A DNA stretch of 64,000 bases from Nereida ignava (GTDB lineage: Bacteria; Pseudomonadota; Alphaproteobacteria; Rhodobacterales; Rhodobacteraceae). The DNA is taken from NCBI RefSeq assembly GCF_001049735.1, contig NZ_CVPC01000007.1, positions 1 through 64,000 of the forward strand. The letters run 5' to 3'. Both the position numbers and the translations under genes were made by a program. A model generated the notes under the pieces. It saw nothing but the letters and a program-made list of their open reading frames with translations, was not told where the DNA came from and made no database searches. Of the stretch, positions 6,073 through 13,442 are shown piece after piece (the stretch's first letter is position 1; every line of letters begins with the position of its first letter).

Positions 6073-6921
6073 ATGCAAATTGAATATCCACTTTCACCAA
6101 AAGCCCGCAAATGTGGCAGCGGTTGGGTTGATCTGTGCCCAGCACATGACGACCAGTCCCCATCGCTCAGCATCAACATCGCTGCCGATGGCAAGCTGCT
6201 GCTTCACTGCTTCGTTGGCTGTACGTTTGAGAACATTGTCGCAGCGGCAGGTCTGAGTAGCTCTCAAGCGGTTCGATCTGTTACGCGCAGTGATCTTGAG
6301 CAGATCAAGCAGCAACAACTAGAGGCAGCTAAACGCAAAACAGCCTACTGCAAGCAATTATGGCAGCAGGGCCAGCCACTCGAAGGCACGTTATCGCAAT
6401 CCTACCTTGCATCGCGGGGTATAGACCACTGGAGCAGTTCGCAGCGGCACCACTCAGGCCTGATTTATCCCAATACAGGTGAACGCCTGTCTGTTCTTCT
6501 GACGGCCATACAGCGCAGCAGTCAGCTCGTTGGGCTGCATCGAACCTTTCTGAACCCAGATGGCACAAAGCGTGACAAGCTCATGCTAGGCAAGTGCAAG
6601 GGCGGCGCGGCTCACCTGATTGGAACCGCTGGGCCACTCATTGTGGCTGAAGGCATTGAGACTGCGCTCTCCCTGCCTGCACTGCATCAATCTGATGAGG
6701 GACGGTATTGGTCGGCTCTTTCAGCAAGCGGGGTCAAATCGCTCGAACTGCCACAGACCGCAGATCAGTTGGTGATAGCGGCTGACGGTGATCCAGTCGG
6801 CCTCGCAGCTGCTGAAGAGCTTGGCCAACGTGCTGCGCGTCTTGGATGGGACGTCACTCTCATGCAAGCGCCGGACGGCAAAGACTGGAACGACATCTTG
6901 ATGGAGCAGCGCAATGACTAA
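6073..6921 (+). CDS. CHC2 zinc-finger / Toprim primase-like protein
   Basis: Encodes about 283 residues. The N-terminus carries a CHC2-like zinc-binding module (Cys22 and His25 in CPAHDDQSPSLSI, then HCFVGC around residue 50). The C-terminal half is a Toprim domain: the catalytic glutamate motif LIVAEGIETALSL, then VIAADGDPVG and a final KDWNDIL. Such proteins act as primases for plasmids, phages and satellites. The ATG at 6073 follows GGAGA by 8 bases; a GTG at 6046 lacks such a site. It overlaps the next gene by 8 bases, so the two are co-translated. No helicase domain is fused; that function appears to be in the next gene. Confidence 0.88.
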   Translation: MQIEYPLSPKARKCGSGWVDLCPAHDDQSPSLSINIAADGKLLLHCFVGCTFENIVAAAGLSSSQAVRSVTRSDLEQIKQQQLEAAKRKTAYCKQLWQQGQPLEGTLSQSYLASRGIDHWSSSQRHHSGLIYPNTGERLSVLLTAIQRSSQLVGLHRTFLNPDGTKRDKLMLGKCKGGAAHLIGTAGPLIVAEGIETALSLPALHQSDEGRYWSALSASGVKSLELPQTADQLVIAADGDPVGLAAAEELGQRAARLGWDVTLMQAPDGKDWNDILMEQRND

Positions 6922-8035
6922 CTTTGATCCCTCACAGGGCGTAAAGATAAGCAACCCAAGGGTGGAACAGATACGGGCAGCCCTAACTGCCGCGACTGAC
7001 ATTCATCATATTGAGCACCGCCCATACCTCGTAAAATCATGGCTCGATCTTGATGCGACATCACTTGTTTATGGACAGTCCAACACGGGCAAATCCTTCT
7101 TAACCCTTGATATAGCCCTCCATGTTGCGGCTGGCTGGTGGTGGAACAGCTGTAGGGTGACACAAAGTAATGCGATCTATGTCGCCGCAGAGGGAGGTAC
7201 TGGCTTCACGAAGCGGATCAGAGCAATTGCTGAGAGCAAGCCCGACTTGTACAATGCAGCCAGAGAGCACTTTCACCATCTGCCACTACAGCTCGACCTG
7301 CACGGGTCTGATGACGTGGCAGCGCTGTTAACCGCAATAGGCGAACGCCCTGTTGATCTGTTGATCATTGATACACTGGCCATGTCGTTTGGAGCGGGCA
7401 ATGAGAACGACGGGAAAGATGTCACGCAGTTCCTAAGCCACATCGCAGAGATACGCCAAAAGCTGAGCTGCCATGTCATGCTTGTCCACCATAGCGGTAA
7501 AGACCAAGGCAAAGGCGCGCGTGGGCATAGCAGCTTGCGTGCCGCAGTTGATACTGAGATCGAAGTCAGCATGGACGGCTCGATGCGTTTGGCTACCACC
7601 AAGAAACAGCGTGATCTTGAAGGAGGTAAGGTAGCTGCCTTCACGTTAAACGTGGTCAACTTGGGCGATGATCAGGATGGTGAGCCGATCACTAGCTGTA
7701 CAGTGCAACCGCAGAACACTGATGATCTGAAGCGCAGCAAAGCTCGAATGCTCAAAGGGAACAACCAAGTTGCAGAACAGGCGCTACACGATGCGCTCAA
7801 GAACAAGGGCATCAAGATAACCAATTCAGAGCATTACCCATCAAACCGCAGGATAGTCAGCACTGATGAGTGGTATCGCGAGTTCCAAATGAGGCGGGCT
7901 AAAGATGGCGTACAAGAAGACAGCAATCGCAAGGCATTCAACCGCTCCCGCAACTGGCTACAGGACCAAGACTATACTCGCGAATATGATGGCAAAGTCT
8001 GGTTCATCGATGAAACGGACAGACAGGACAAATAG
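6914..8035 (+). CDS. RepA-like AAA ATPase (replicative helicase type)
   Basis: Encodes 373 residues with a RecA-type ATPase core of the AAA_25/RepA helicase group. Walker A is GQSNTGKS (residues 54 to 61), Walker B is in VDLLIIDTLAMSF, and a VMLVHHSGKDQGKGARGHSS segment matches the family's sensor region. The C-terminal 110 residues are basic and may bind DNA. Together with the Toprim protein upstream it forms a compact replication pair like those of IncQ plasmids and phage satellites. The 3' end of the gene runs into a dense cluster of GGACA/TGTCC motifs that may be its origin. Confidence 0.88.
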   Translation: MTNFDPSQGVKISNPRVEQIRAALTAATDIHHIEHRPYLVKSWLDLDATSLVYGQSNTGKSFLTLDIALHVAAGWWWNSCRVTQSNAIYVAAEGGTGFTKRIRAIAESKPDLYNAAREHFHHLPLQLDLHGSDDVAALLTAIGERPVDLLIIDTLAMSFGAGNENDGKDVTQFLSHIAEIRQKLSCHVMLVHHSGKDQGKGARGHSSLRAAVDTEIEVSMDGSMRLATTKKQRDLEGGKVAAFTLNVVNLGDDQDGEPITSCTVQPQNTDDLKRSKARMLKGNNQVAEQALHDALKNKGIKITNSEHYPSNRRIVSTDEWYREFQMRRAKDGVQEDSNRKAFNRSRNWLQDQDYTREYDGKVWFIDETDRQDK

Positions 8036-8117
8036 CGGACATGTCCGACCCTTGTCCGCCCCCCATCTAGACGGACAGACACGGACATCCCCCTAAAGGG
8101 GTGTCCAGTTGTCCGGT
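8015..8117. other. candidate replication origin: GGACA/TGTCC cluster
   Basis: At least eight copies of GGACA or its complement TGTCC are packed into about 100 bases straddling the end of the RepA-like gene. They include the perfect palindrome CGGACATGTCCG (8036 to 8047) and a hairpin whose arms are 8083 to 8093 and 8098 to 8106 with one bulged base. Short repeated motifs beside a replication initiator or helicase gene are typical iterons. There is no T-run after the hairpin, so a terminator is less likely. Origin function is inferred. Confidence 0.5.
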
Positions 8118-8176
8118 GGGGGACTGAATTGGATAAAAGCTAACGAGGCGCAATCAAGGACAGTCTGTTTTCATTC

Positions 8177-8205
8177 AAAAGGGCAACTCAATAGCTGCCC
8201 TTTTT
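8177..8205. terminator. bidirectional terminator between convergent island genes
   Basis: AAAAGGGCA (8177 to 8185) and TGCCCTTTT (8196 to 8204) form a stem with a 10-base loop, flanked by A-runs and T-runs on the two sides. It lies between the plus-strand replication genes and the minus-strand surface genes and should stop transcription from both directions. Confidence 0.75.
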
Positions 8206-8233
8206 CCGCTCACTCATTTTTTGGGGTCGCTAC

Positions 8234-9151
8234 TTAATTTACGACAGCCTTAAACTCTACGCCGTCAATAAAACCATTCAGAAATGTATCACTAGAAGGG
8301 CCAACGTAACCCTCTAGAGAAAGCATATTAGTTAATTTTATACCAAAATCAAAAGATGTGCTGTTTGCTGTAATTACAACCGGAGTCGTGAAAGTCTGCA
8401 CTATCAGCTGCCTAGTAGCGTTAGTCTCCCCACCGCTATCATATTCCTCGAGAGTCGAAGCATCTTCCATGCCACAGATAACCGAGCTGCCTGACGATGT
8501 GGTGAACTCTAAGTCAGAAGATGACGCCACGATTGCACCGCTTGAAATAGTACAAGTATCTCCATCAGTCAGATAAGCTCCCTGCGTTTCCGTGAACCAA
8601 CCGGCTGTCAGCTCATCTTCATCTGCTTCCGGAATACAATTGAAAAAGCCGCCAAAAGTTGAATCAATATCATCTTGCGACCCAGATGCGGTGCTTGTGG
8701 CGCAACGGTCTCCATCAGCCAACCCGACACCAATTTCCCAGCCATCTTGGTCAGCCGAAAAAGCTGCAGTATGTTTCAGGCTAATTTCATTTCCCAATAA
8801 AATAACCGCCGCTGGATAAACACCTTCCGCGAGAGAAATTTCGTCCACGATGCTCAGGCTACTACCTTCTGATATTTCTAAATCCTGCGCGACAGCATTA
8901 TCAACGATAAACGAGCAAACAGTCTGATAGTTCTCGTAAGTCGGAATGGCGCTACAAAGCCCAAGTTTATACAGCGGGAAAGACGCATAATCTGGGGTAA
9001 CAGTACACCAAGAGCTTTCAGTTGCCGTAATGGTATTCGTTATTTCATTGTCGCTGTTCAGTACACAAGCTGCGGCATTTACTTGACTTACAGGCATCAA
9101 ATACAGCGCCAGTCCCAATATGATTACACTGAGTTTCAATAGGTTCTTCAT
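8234..9151 (-). CDS. secreted Cys-containing protein, island cargo
   Basis: Encodes 305 residues with a clear Sec signal peptide (MKNLLKLSVIILGLALYLMP, cleavage likely after VNA). The mature part is acidic, rich in Ser, Thr and Asp, and has eight cysteines, enough for four disulfides. Two internal segments look duplicated: LADGDRC and LTDGDTC, each followed by a second Cys about 24 to 26 residues later (FFNC, SVIC). No lipobox, anchor or catalytic motif is seen, and I do not recognise the family. The ATG at 9151 follows the stop of the upstream beta-barrel gene by one base, so they are translationally coupled. A longer GTG start at 9163 is less likely. A passenger or partner of the barrel is the natural guess. 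Confidence 0.75.
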   Translation of the reverse strand: MKNLLKLSVIILGLALYLMPVSQVNAAACVLNSDNEITNTITATESSWCTVTPDYASFPLYKLGLCSAIPTYENYQTVCSFIVDNAVAQDLEISEGSSLSIVDEISLAEGVYPAAVILLGNEISLKHTAAFSADQDGWEIGVGLADGDRCATSTASGSQDDIDSTFGGFFNCIPEADEDELTAGWFTETQGAYLTDGDTCTISSGAIVASSSDLEFTTSSGSSVICGMEDASTLEEYDSGGETNATRQLIVQTFTTPVVITANSTSFDFGIKLTNMLSLEGYVGPSSDTFLNGFIDGVEFKAVVN

Positions 9152-9152
9152 T

Positions 9153-10130
9153 TTAGTATCCACTCACTGTAACGCCGAGTTTGATGGCTTTTTTCATAAT
9201 GCGGTTTTCACGTTGGACGGGCTGGTAAAGCTTCTCGCGGATGGGCTTCATCTTCGTGGACCATTTGCCGTCCTGCATCTTCTTCTCAACCCGAGGCGTT
9301 GTGCCAAGCGGAATTGAGTAGCTGATTGAGGCTACCGTATCTGATGTGGTGTTGTCTCTCTTTTGACGGGACACATCGACCACAACGTTCGGGAAGACCT
9401 CTGCGCTGATGCCCAGCTGTTCGGTTTCCGTTTTGTAGCCCGCTCCATCTTTCCACTCACTAGATGTGAAGTGAATGTTCGATGAGTAGAAGTATGGAAG
9501 GTTGGCAGTAAGTTTGAAGTCCTGCCCGTCTAGAGCCGTCTCATCAATACCATTGTAATTAATAGTGCCGGTGATGGCGTTATACTTGTTCGCACGGAAC
9601 TCGAGCATTGAGGTCATAAGCTCTACGCCCAAGCTGGAGCGTTTGTGACCAGAACTGGCCTCGTAGTCATAGAACGCGTTAGCCCCAACGATGACAGTCT
9701 CATCATCAGATATACGGCGCGCACCAATGCCGAGGTTATAAGTATTGCGGCCATCGAAGTTTACGACCGAACCTTGGTTGAACAGGAAGAGGTTCTCATC
9801 TTCGTAAAGGCCATAGACGGCCATAAGCTCAGTCTTAGTATCACTGCCGGTATCAAGCCCGAAGATGTCAGAGCCGATACTGAAATCCAGATATGTAAAT
9901 CGCGACCCACCAATGACAGCTTCTTCGAGCAAATTTACTTGGTTGTTCACAACACCTAGTGCGAAGTCACCCAGCTCCTGCTTTGCGGCTTTACCGCGTT
10001 CACTGTTGTTAGCCCCTTGTGCGATATTCTTTACTATTGAGGGCAGCTCGTAGCTCAGAAAGCGACTTTCAGCGTTCAGCGAAACGGGGACTGCAGCCAA
10101 AATGGCAGCAGCAGGTAAAAAGATACGCAT
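9153..10130 (-). CDS. stand-alone inverse autotransporter beta-barrel (intimin/invasin type)
   Basis: Encodes 325 residues: signal peptide MRIFLPAAAILAAVPVSLNA, then an outer-membrane barrel resembling the inverse-autotransporter beta-domain. Diagnostic segments are LLEEAVIGGSRFTYLDFSIG, YNLGIGARRISDDETVIVGA, NAFYDYEASSGHKRSSLGVE and the barrel-end motif PVQRENRIMKK. In intimins and invasins the barrel is followed by a linker and Ig-like passenger domains; here the protein stops right after the barrel. The ATG at 10130 follows AGAGGA; the frame also opens at a TTG (10151) that would place that binding site inside the gene. It is the first gene of a two-gene unit read towards the replication genes. 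How a passenger-less barrel functions is unknown. Confidence 0.85.
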   Translation of the reverse strand: MRIFLPAAAILAAVPVSLNAESRFLSYELPSIVKNIAQGANNSERGKAAKQELGDFALGVVNNQVNLLEEAVIGGSRFTYLDFSIGSDIFGLDTGSDTKTELMAVYGLYEDENLFLFNQGSVVNFDGRNTYNLGIGARRISDDETVIVGANAFYDYEASSGHKRSSLGVELMTSMLEFRANKYNAITGTINYNGIDETALDGQDFKLTANLPYFYSSNIHFTSSEWKDGAGYKTETEQLGISAEVFPNVVVDVSRQKRDNTTSDTVASISYSIPLGTTPRVEKKMQDGKWSTKMKPIREKLYQPVQRENRIMKKAIKLGVTVSGY

Positions 10131-10149
10131 TGGATGGATTTCCTCTATC

Positions 10150-10173
10150 AAGTCCCGAGTTGGGACTTATATA
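10150..10173 (-). promoter_or_regulatory. promoter-like element with operator palindrome upstream of barrel gene
   Basis: On the minus strand a TATATAAG -10-like sequence (plus 10166 to 10173) overlaps a perfect inverted repeat, AAGTCCC (10150 to 10156) and GGGACTT (10162 to 10168), with a 5-base spacer. The repeat would sit over the transcription start, about 20 bases before the barrel gene's ATG. This is a natural repressor-type operator position, or a 5' UTR hairpin. No clear -35 is visible. Confidence 0.4.
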
Positions 10174-10256
10174 CACTTACAGCCAAGACCAACGAAGGCA
10201 AGGCAGAAAACGCTACCGGCCCCCTACCGACCACTCGGCAGCAGGGTGCGGGTATG

Positions 10257-10370
10257 TCGGCGTGAGCCTAGCCTGCAGGCCTCAAGGTTAGCCTCTAATG
10301 GCCACCAAGCCCACCAGAACACATTTGCGCGTGTGCGGGCGCGCGTAACACAAGCGGCCAACTCGATCAA
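10257..10370. repeat. 114-bp repeat, right copy
   Basis: Matches 3073 to 3186 with 13 mismatches over 114 bases and no gaps. This copy lies inside the island, immediately before the tandem 12-bp arm-like repeats and 80 bases from the tRNA-Arg 3' end, so it appears to be part of the element's right terminus. It contains the palindromic CCTGCAGG and a GC-rich GTGCGGGCGCGCGT core. No RNA family is recognised. Confidence 0.75.
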
Positions 10371-10373
10371 GAT

Positions 10374-10397
10374 TTGTGGGGGCTAATGTGGGGGCGC
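10374..10397. repeat. right-end tandem 12-bp repeat (arm-like)
   Basis: TGTGGGGGCTAA followed by TGTGGGGGCGCT is a near copy of the tandem pair at the integrase start (3629 to 3652). It lies between the 114-bp repeat and the right att core. Paired arm-type sites on both sides of the core are expected for a tyrosine integrase with a DUF4102 arm domain. Confidence 0.55.
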
Positions 10398-10449
10398 TGC
10401 AATCAAAGCACTCGAATAAACGTTTAAAAACAGGAACTTATTAGGAAAA

Positions 10450-10465
10450 AGTGGCGGACCGAGGA
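10450..10465. repeat. right att-like repeat within tRNA-Arg 3' end
   Basis: Identical in 16 bases to 3492 to 3507. It covers the CCA complement and acceptor strand of tRNA-Arg. The target tRNA remains whole at this end, so the island extends to the left of it. Confidence 0.8.
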
Positions 10466-10528
10466 GGATTCGAACCCCCGACCCCTTGATTCGTAGTCAA
10501 GTACTCTATCCAGCTGAGCTATCGGTCC
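10452..10528 (-). tRNA. tRNA-Arg (ACG)
   Basis: A 77-base minus-strand tRNA including an encoded CCA. Acceptor GGACCGA pairs with TCGGTCC; D arm GCTCAGCTGGATAGAGT; anticodon arm CTTGA-CTACGAA-TCAAG with anticodon ACG; T arm GGGGG-TTCGAAT-CCTCC. All arms pair. It is the integration target of the island to its left, since its 3' end is duplicated at 3492. Confidence 0.97.
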
Positions 10529-10590
10529 ACTGGCGCCGAACTACCGTTGCTCAGCGCGCGTTGCAAGCCCTAAAAATGAGGTTTTCTAAA

Positions 10591-11991
10591 TTACTCTGCT
10601 GCCGCTGCCAAAGTGAGATCAGATTTTGGCAATTGGATCAGAAAACACGTGCCTTCTGGTCCAGAAGCCTCAAGCGACAGATCCCCTCCGTGCCCCCGAA
10701 TAAGTTCAAGACTTATGATTAAGCCCAATCCAGTACCGCCTTTGCGCGCGTTCCCCTCAAACGCCTTAAAGAGATTCTCTTGCGCTTTGGGCGGCAGACC
10801 AGGCCCCGTATCTTTAATGCGGATCGTCCATTCGTTGGGGGTTTCATCGGCACAGATCATAATCTGAGCGGGTTTGCCTGTTGCGACAATCGCCTGCCGC
10901 GCATTGCGCACCAAGTTTCCAACGACGCGGTAAAGCTGTTCTGCATCCGCACGGATCATCATGCCAGCGGGCGTATCATCAACCAAATCAAGCGCAAAAT
11001 CCCCTACGGCAAGTTGCTCGCTGGCGATGACGTCTCCCACAACATCGGCCAATGCAAAGCGATTCAGGCTGGGGGCTGCTTCCTCTGCCCGTCCAAACGC
11101 AAGGGTCGCTTCGCATAAATTAACCGCGCGCGTGATTGAGTTGACCAGCTTCGGGGCAAGACGCGCAACAGTGGGGTCCTCTGACATTTCAATGCGGTCC
11201 GTAAACAGCTGCGCCGAAGTCAAAATGTTACGCAGGTCATGGCTGATTTTACTCACCGCGCCACCAAGTTGGGCAAGGCGGTCTTTTTGCTTCAAAAGAT
11301 GCGTTAGCTGTTCTTCAAGGGTAGCCAACGCCTCTTCAGCTTCGCGAAGCTCGGTTATTGAGGCCGTCGGCTTGATCACTTTGCGCGCATCCTCTGGCGC
11401 ACTTTGATAGTCTTTCATTGCGGAGACGAAGTTATTGATTGGGCGAACAAGCCCCCACTGAACCGCAACAAACAAAAGCCCCGCAGTAACAACGGAAATA
11501 AGCAGCGACAGGCGCAAAATATTCAACCCGTAAGACACCATCGCGTCGCGTAAGCTCGCTGTGCCAAGGGTTACCTCAATCAGCGTGCCTGCATCATTAA
11601 CTGGATTACCGATGATCCGGATCACGCGTGGCTCTGGGTCCACAAAACGGTGCAGCGCATCACCAATCAACACCCATGCAGACGGGCCACGCAGGTCAAA
11701 CGTCTCATGAATAGGGCTGGGAATGGTTGTCGAAAGCGCAAGACGGCGCACTTGGTCACGGCGCAGCACAACATTATAAATGCCCGCGTTGCGCAGCAAT
11801 TCTTCTTCGGTCTCGACGCTGATCATATCATTTTCAAGGGTGGCAAGCGACGCAATCTGCGCACGCTCAAGACGCGCCAATAGATAGTCCTCTCTGAACC
11901 GCGCAATCGACGGGACAAAGATCAGCACTTCCGCCAGCATCACAAAAATTATGGTCAGGAGCAAAAAGCGTCCCGAGAGAGATTTAATCAT
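10591..11991 (-). CDS. sensor histidine kinase, HAMP-containing
   Basis: Encodes 466 residues. Transmembrane segments lie at about 8 to 28 and 160 to 180, bounding a periplasmic sensor of about 130 residues. A HAMP-like region and coiled coil (about 185 to 240) follow, then a phosphoacceptor His251 in KISHDLRNIL and an ATPase domain (NLVRNARQAI, DTGPGLPPKA, GGTGLGLIIS). No response regulator gene is adjacent, so it is an orphan. It starts 30 bases after the flavoprotein gene on the same strand and probably shares its transcript. The signal it senses cannot be told from sequence. Confidence 0.88.
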   Translation of the reverse strand: MIKSLSGRFLLLTIIFVMLAEVLIFVPSIARFREDYLLARLERAQIASLATLENDMISVETEEELLRNAGIYNVVLRRDQVRRLALSTTIPSPIHETFDLRGPSAWVLIGDALHRFVDPEPRVIRIIGNPVNDAGTLIEVTLGTASLRDAMVSYGLNILRLSLLISVVTAGLLFVAVQWGLVRPINNFVSAMKDYQSAPEDARKVIKPTASITELREAEEALATLEEQLTHLLKQKDRLAQLGGAVSKISHDLRNILTSAQLFTDRIEMSEDPTVARLAPKLVNSITRAVNLCEATLAFGRAEEAAPSLNRFALADVVGDVIASEQLAVGDFALDLVDDTPAGMMIRADAEQLYRVVGNLVRNARQAIVATGKPAQIMICADETPNEWTIRIKDTGPGLPPKAQENLFKAFEGNARKGGTGLGLIISLELIRGHGGDLSLEASGPEGTCFLIQLPKSDLTLAAAAE

Positions 11992-12021
11992 ACATCCTCC
12001 GCCACACGGGCCGATATTGGC

Positions 12022-13440
12022 CTAGGGTATCACACGCTGCACGAACCGCACCACACGTTTCACCATGGCGCTGTCGAACAACTTGGGGCTGAAGTATTGG
12101 CCAGCCGCGCGTTTGTTGATTTCGGCAATCGTGGGATAAGGCAAAACCGTGTTGGCAATGGCGGACATCTTGAGACCATTGGCAATTGCCATGGCCCACA
12201 TGCCAATCAATTCACCCGCATGAGCACCCGCAATAGAGGCACCGACAGGCTTGCCTTTGACGACCATCACTTTGATGAGACCTTTTGTTTTCCCCTCAGC
12301 AATGGCGCGGTCATTCTCGTGATACGGAAAGCGCACAACTGTCAGCTTATCGCCGTGTACATCACGGGCGTGCGCCTCGGTTTGGCCAACTTGCGCAAGT
12401 TCCGGGTCTGTGTAGGTGGCCCACGGAATGTGGTGCGTACTTGCCTTTGCAGGCAAGCCAAGAACCAGACTGCGCACCAAAACGCCAGCGTGGTAGCCAG
12501 CCATATGTGTAAATTGTAGCCCCCCAGCGACATCACCAGCAGCATAAACGCGGCGGTTTGTGCTTTTGAGATTGGCATCCACCTTGATCCCCGTGCGATC
12601 ATGCTCAACACCTGCGGCATCCAGATTAAGTTTGTCGATATTCACTTTGCGACCAACAGCCACAAGAAGATGAGAGCCGGTAAAATCACCCTTAGGCGTG
12701 TGTACCGTAATGTTGCCATTACTGCCGCTGATCTTTTCGGCTTGGGCTTGCTCAATAATCTCCACGCCTTCTGAACGTAAATTATCAAGAACGACTGCAG
12801 CCATTTCAGGATCATCTTTTCCCATGGCTTTGGAACCTTCGATAACTGTAACTTTACAGCCCAGTCGGCGGTGTGCCTGCGCCATTTCCATCCCGATCGG
12901 CCCGCCACCGATAACAATCAGATGCTCTGGCTGATCTTGCAGATCAAAGATTGTCTCATTGGTAAAATAGGGCACATCATCAATGCCGGGGATTGGTGGC
13001 ACAAACGGGCCTGATCCAGTTGCAACCACAACACGCCGCGCCGTTATAACCGTATCACCAGCCTGCACTTCGGTTGGCGAAATGAATTTGCCGTACTCAC
13101 GAATAACGCGCACACCAACACCTTCGAACCGCTCTTGGCTATCAACGGGTGCTATAGTGTCAATTACGCTACGCACATGATGCTTTGCAGCGGCATAGTC
13201 CACTTCAGGCAAAACAGGCGTCACCCCAAAAGCCGCACCTGTCCCCATAGCGTGGGCATGTTTGCCGGCCGCAATCAAAGCCTTGGACGGCACACAGCCA
13301 AAGTTCAGGCAATCGCCCCCCATCAGATGACCCTCAAGCAGCGTAACATCCGCGCCCATTTGACTGGCGCCGTAAGCAAGTGAGAGCCCACCAGAGCCGC
13401 CACCAATAATCAAAATATCCGTCTTTAATCGCGTACTCAT
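12022..13440 (-). CDS. FAD-dependent disulfide oxidoreductase, mercuric reductase/LPD-like
   Basis: Encodes 472 residues of the class I pyridine nucleotide-disulfide reductase family. FAD motif ILIIGGGSGGLSLAYGA is at the N-terminus, redox pair CLNFGC at about residues 42 to 47, NAD(P)-binding IVIGGGPIGMEMAQ near 175 and a second FAD motif RRVYAAGDVAGG. In the C-terminal dimer domain the usual HPTxxE catalytic pair reads YPTIAE, so the base histidine is replaced by Tyr, a difference from true lipoamide dehydrogenase and many mercuric reductases. It begins 2 bases after the TVP38-family gene; this pairing occurs in many bacteria but the function is not settled. Confidence 0.88.
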   Translation of the reverse strand: MSTRLKTDILIIGGGSGGLSLAYGASQMGADVTLLEGHLMGGDCLNFGCVPSKALIAAGKHAHAMGTGAAFGVTPVLPEVDYAAAKHHVRSVIDTIAPVDSQERFEGVGVRVIREYGKFISPTEVQAGDTVITARRVVVATGSGPFVPPIPGIDDVPYFTNETIFDLQDQPEHLIVIGGGPIGMEMAQAHRRLGCKVTVIEGSKAMGKDDPEMAAVVLDNLRSEGVEIIEQAQAEKISGSNGNITVHTPKGDFTGSHLLVAVGRKVNIDKLNLDAAGVEHDRTGIKVDANLKSTNRRVYAAGDVAGGLQFTHMAGYHAGVLVRSLVLGLPAKASTHHIPWATYTDPELAQVGQTEAHARDVHGDKLTVVRFPYHENDRAIAEGKTKGLIKVMVVKGKPVGASIAGAHAGELIGMWAMAIANGLKMSAIANTVLPYPTIAEINKRAAGQYFSPKLFDSAMVKRVVRFVQRVIP

Positions 13441-13442
13441 AG

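Noticed and set aside
8234-10130. Barrel and secreted protein as one gene split by a frameshift
   Set aside because: The second gene has its own complete signal peptide and start codon directly after the first stop, so both look like separate designed genes.
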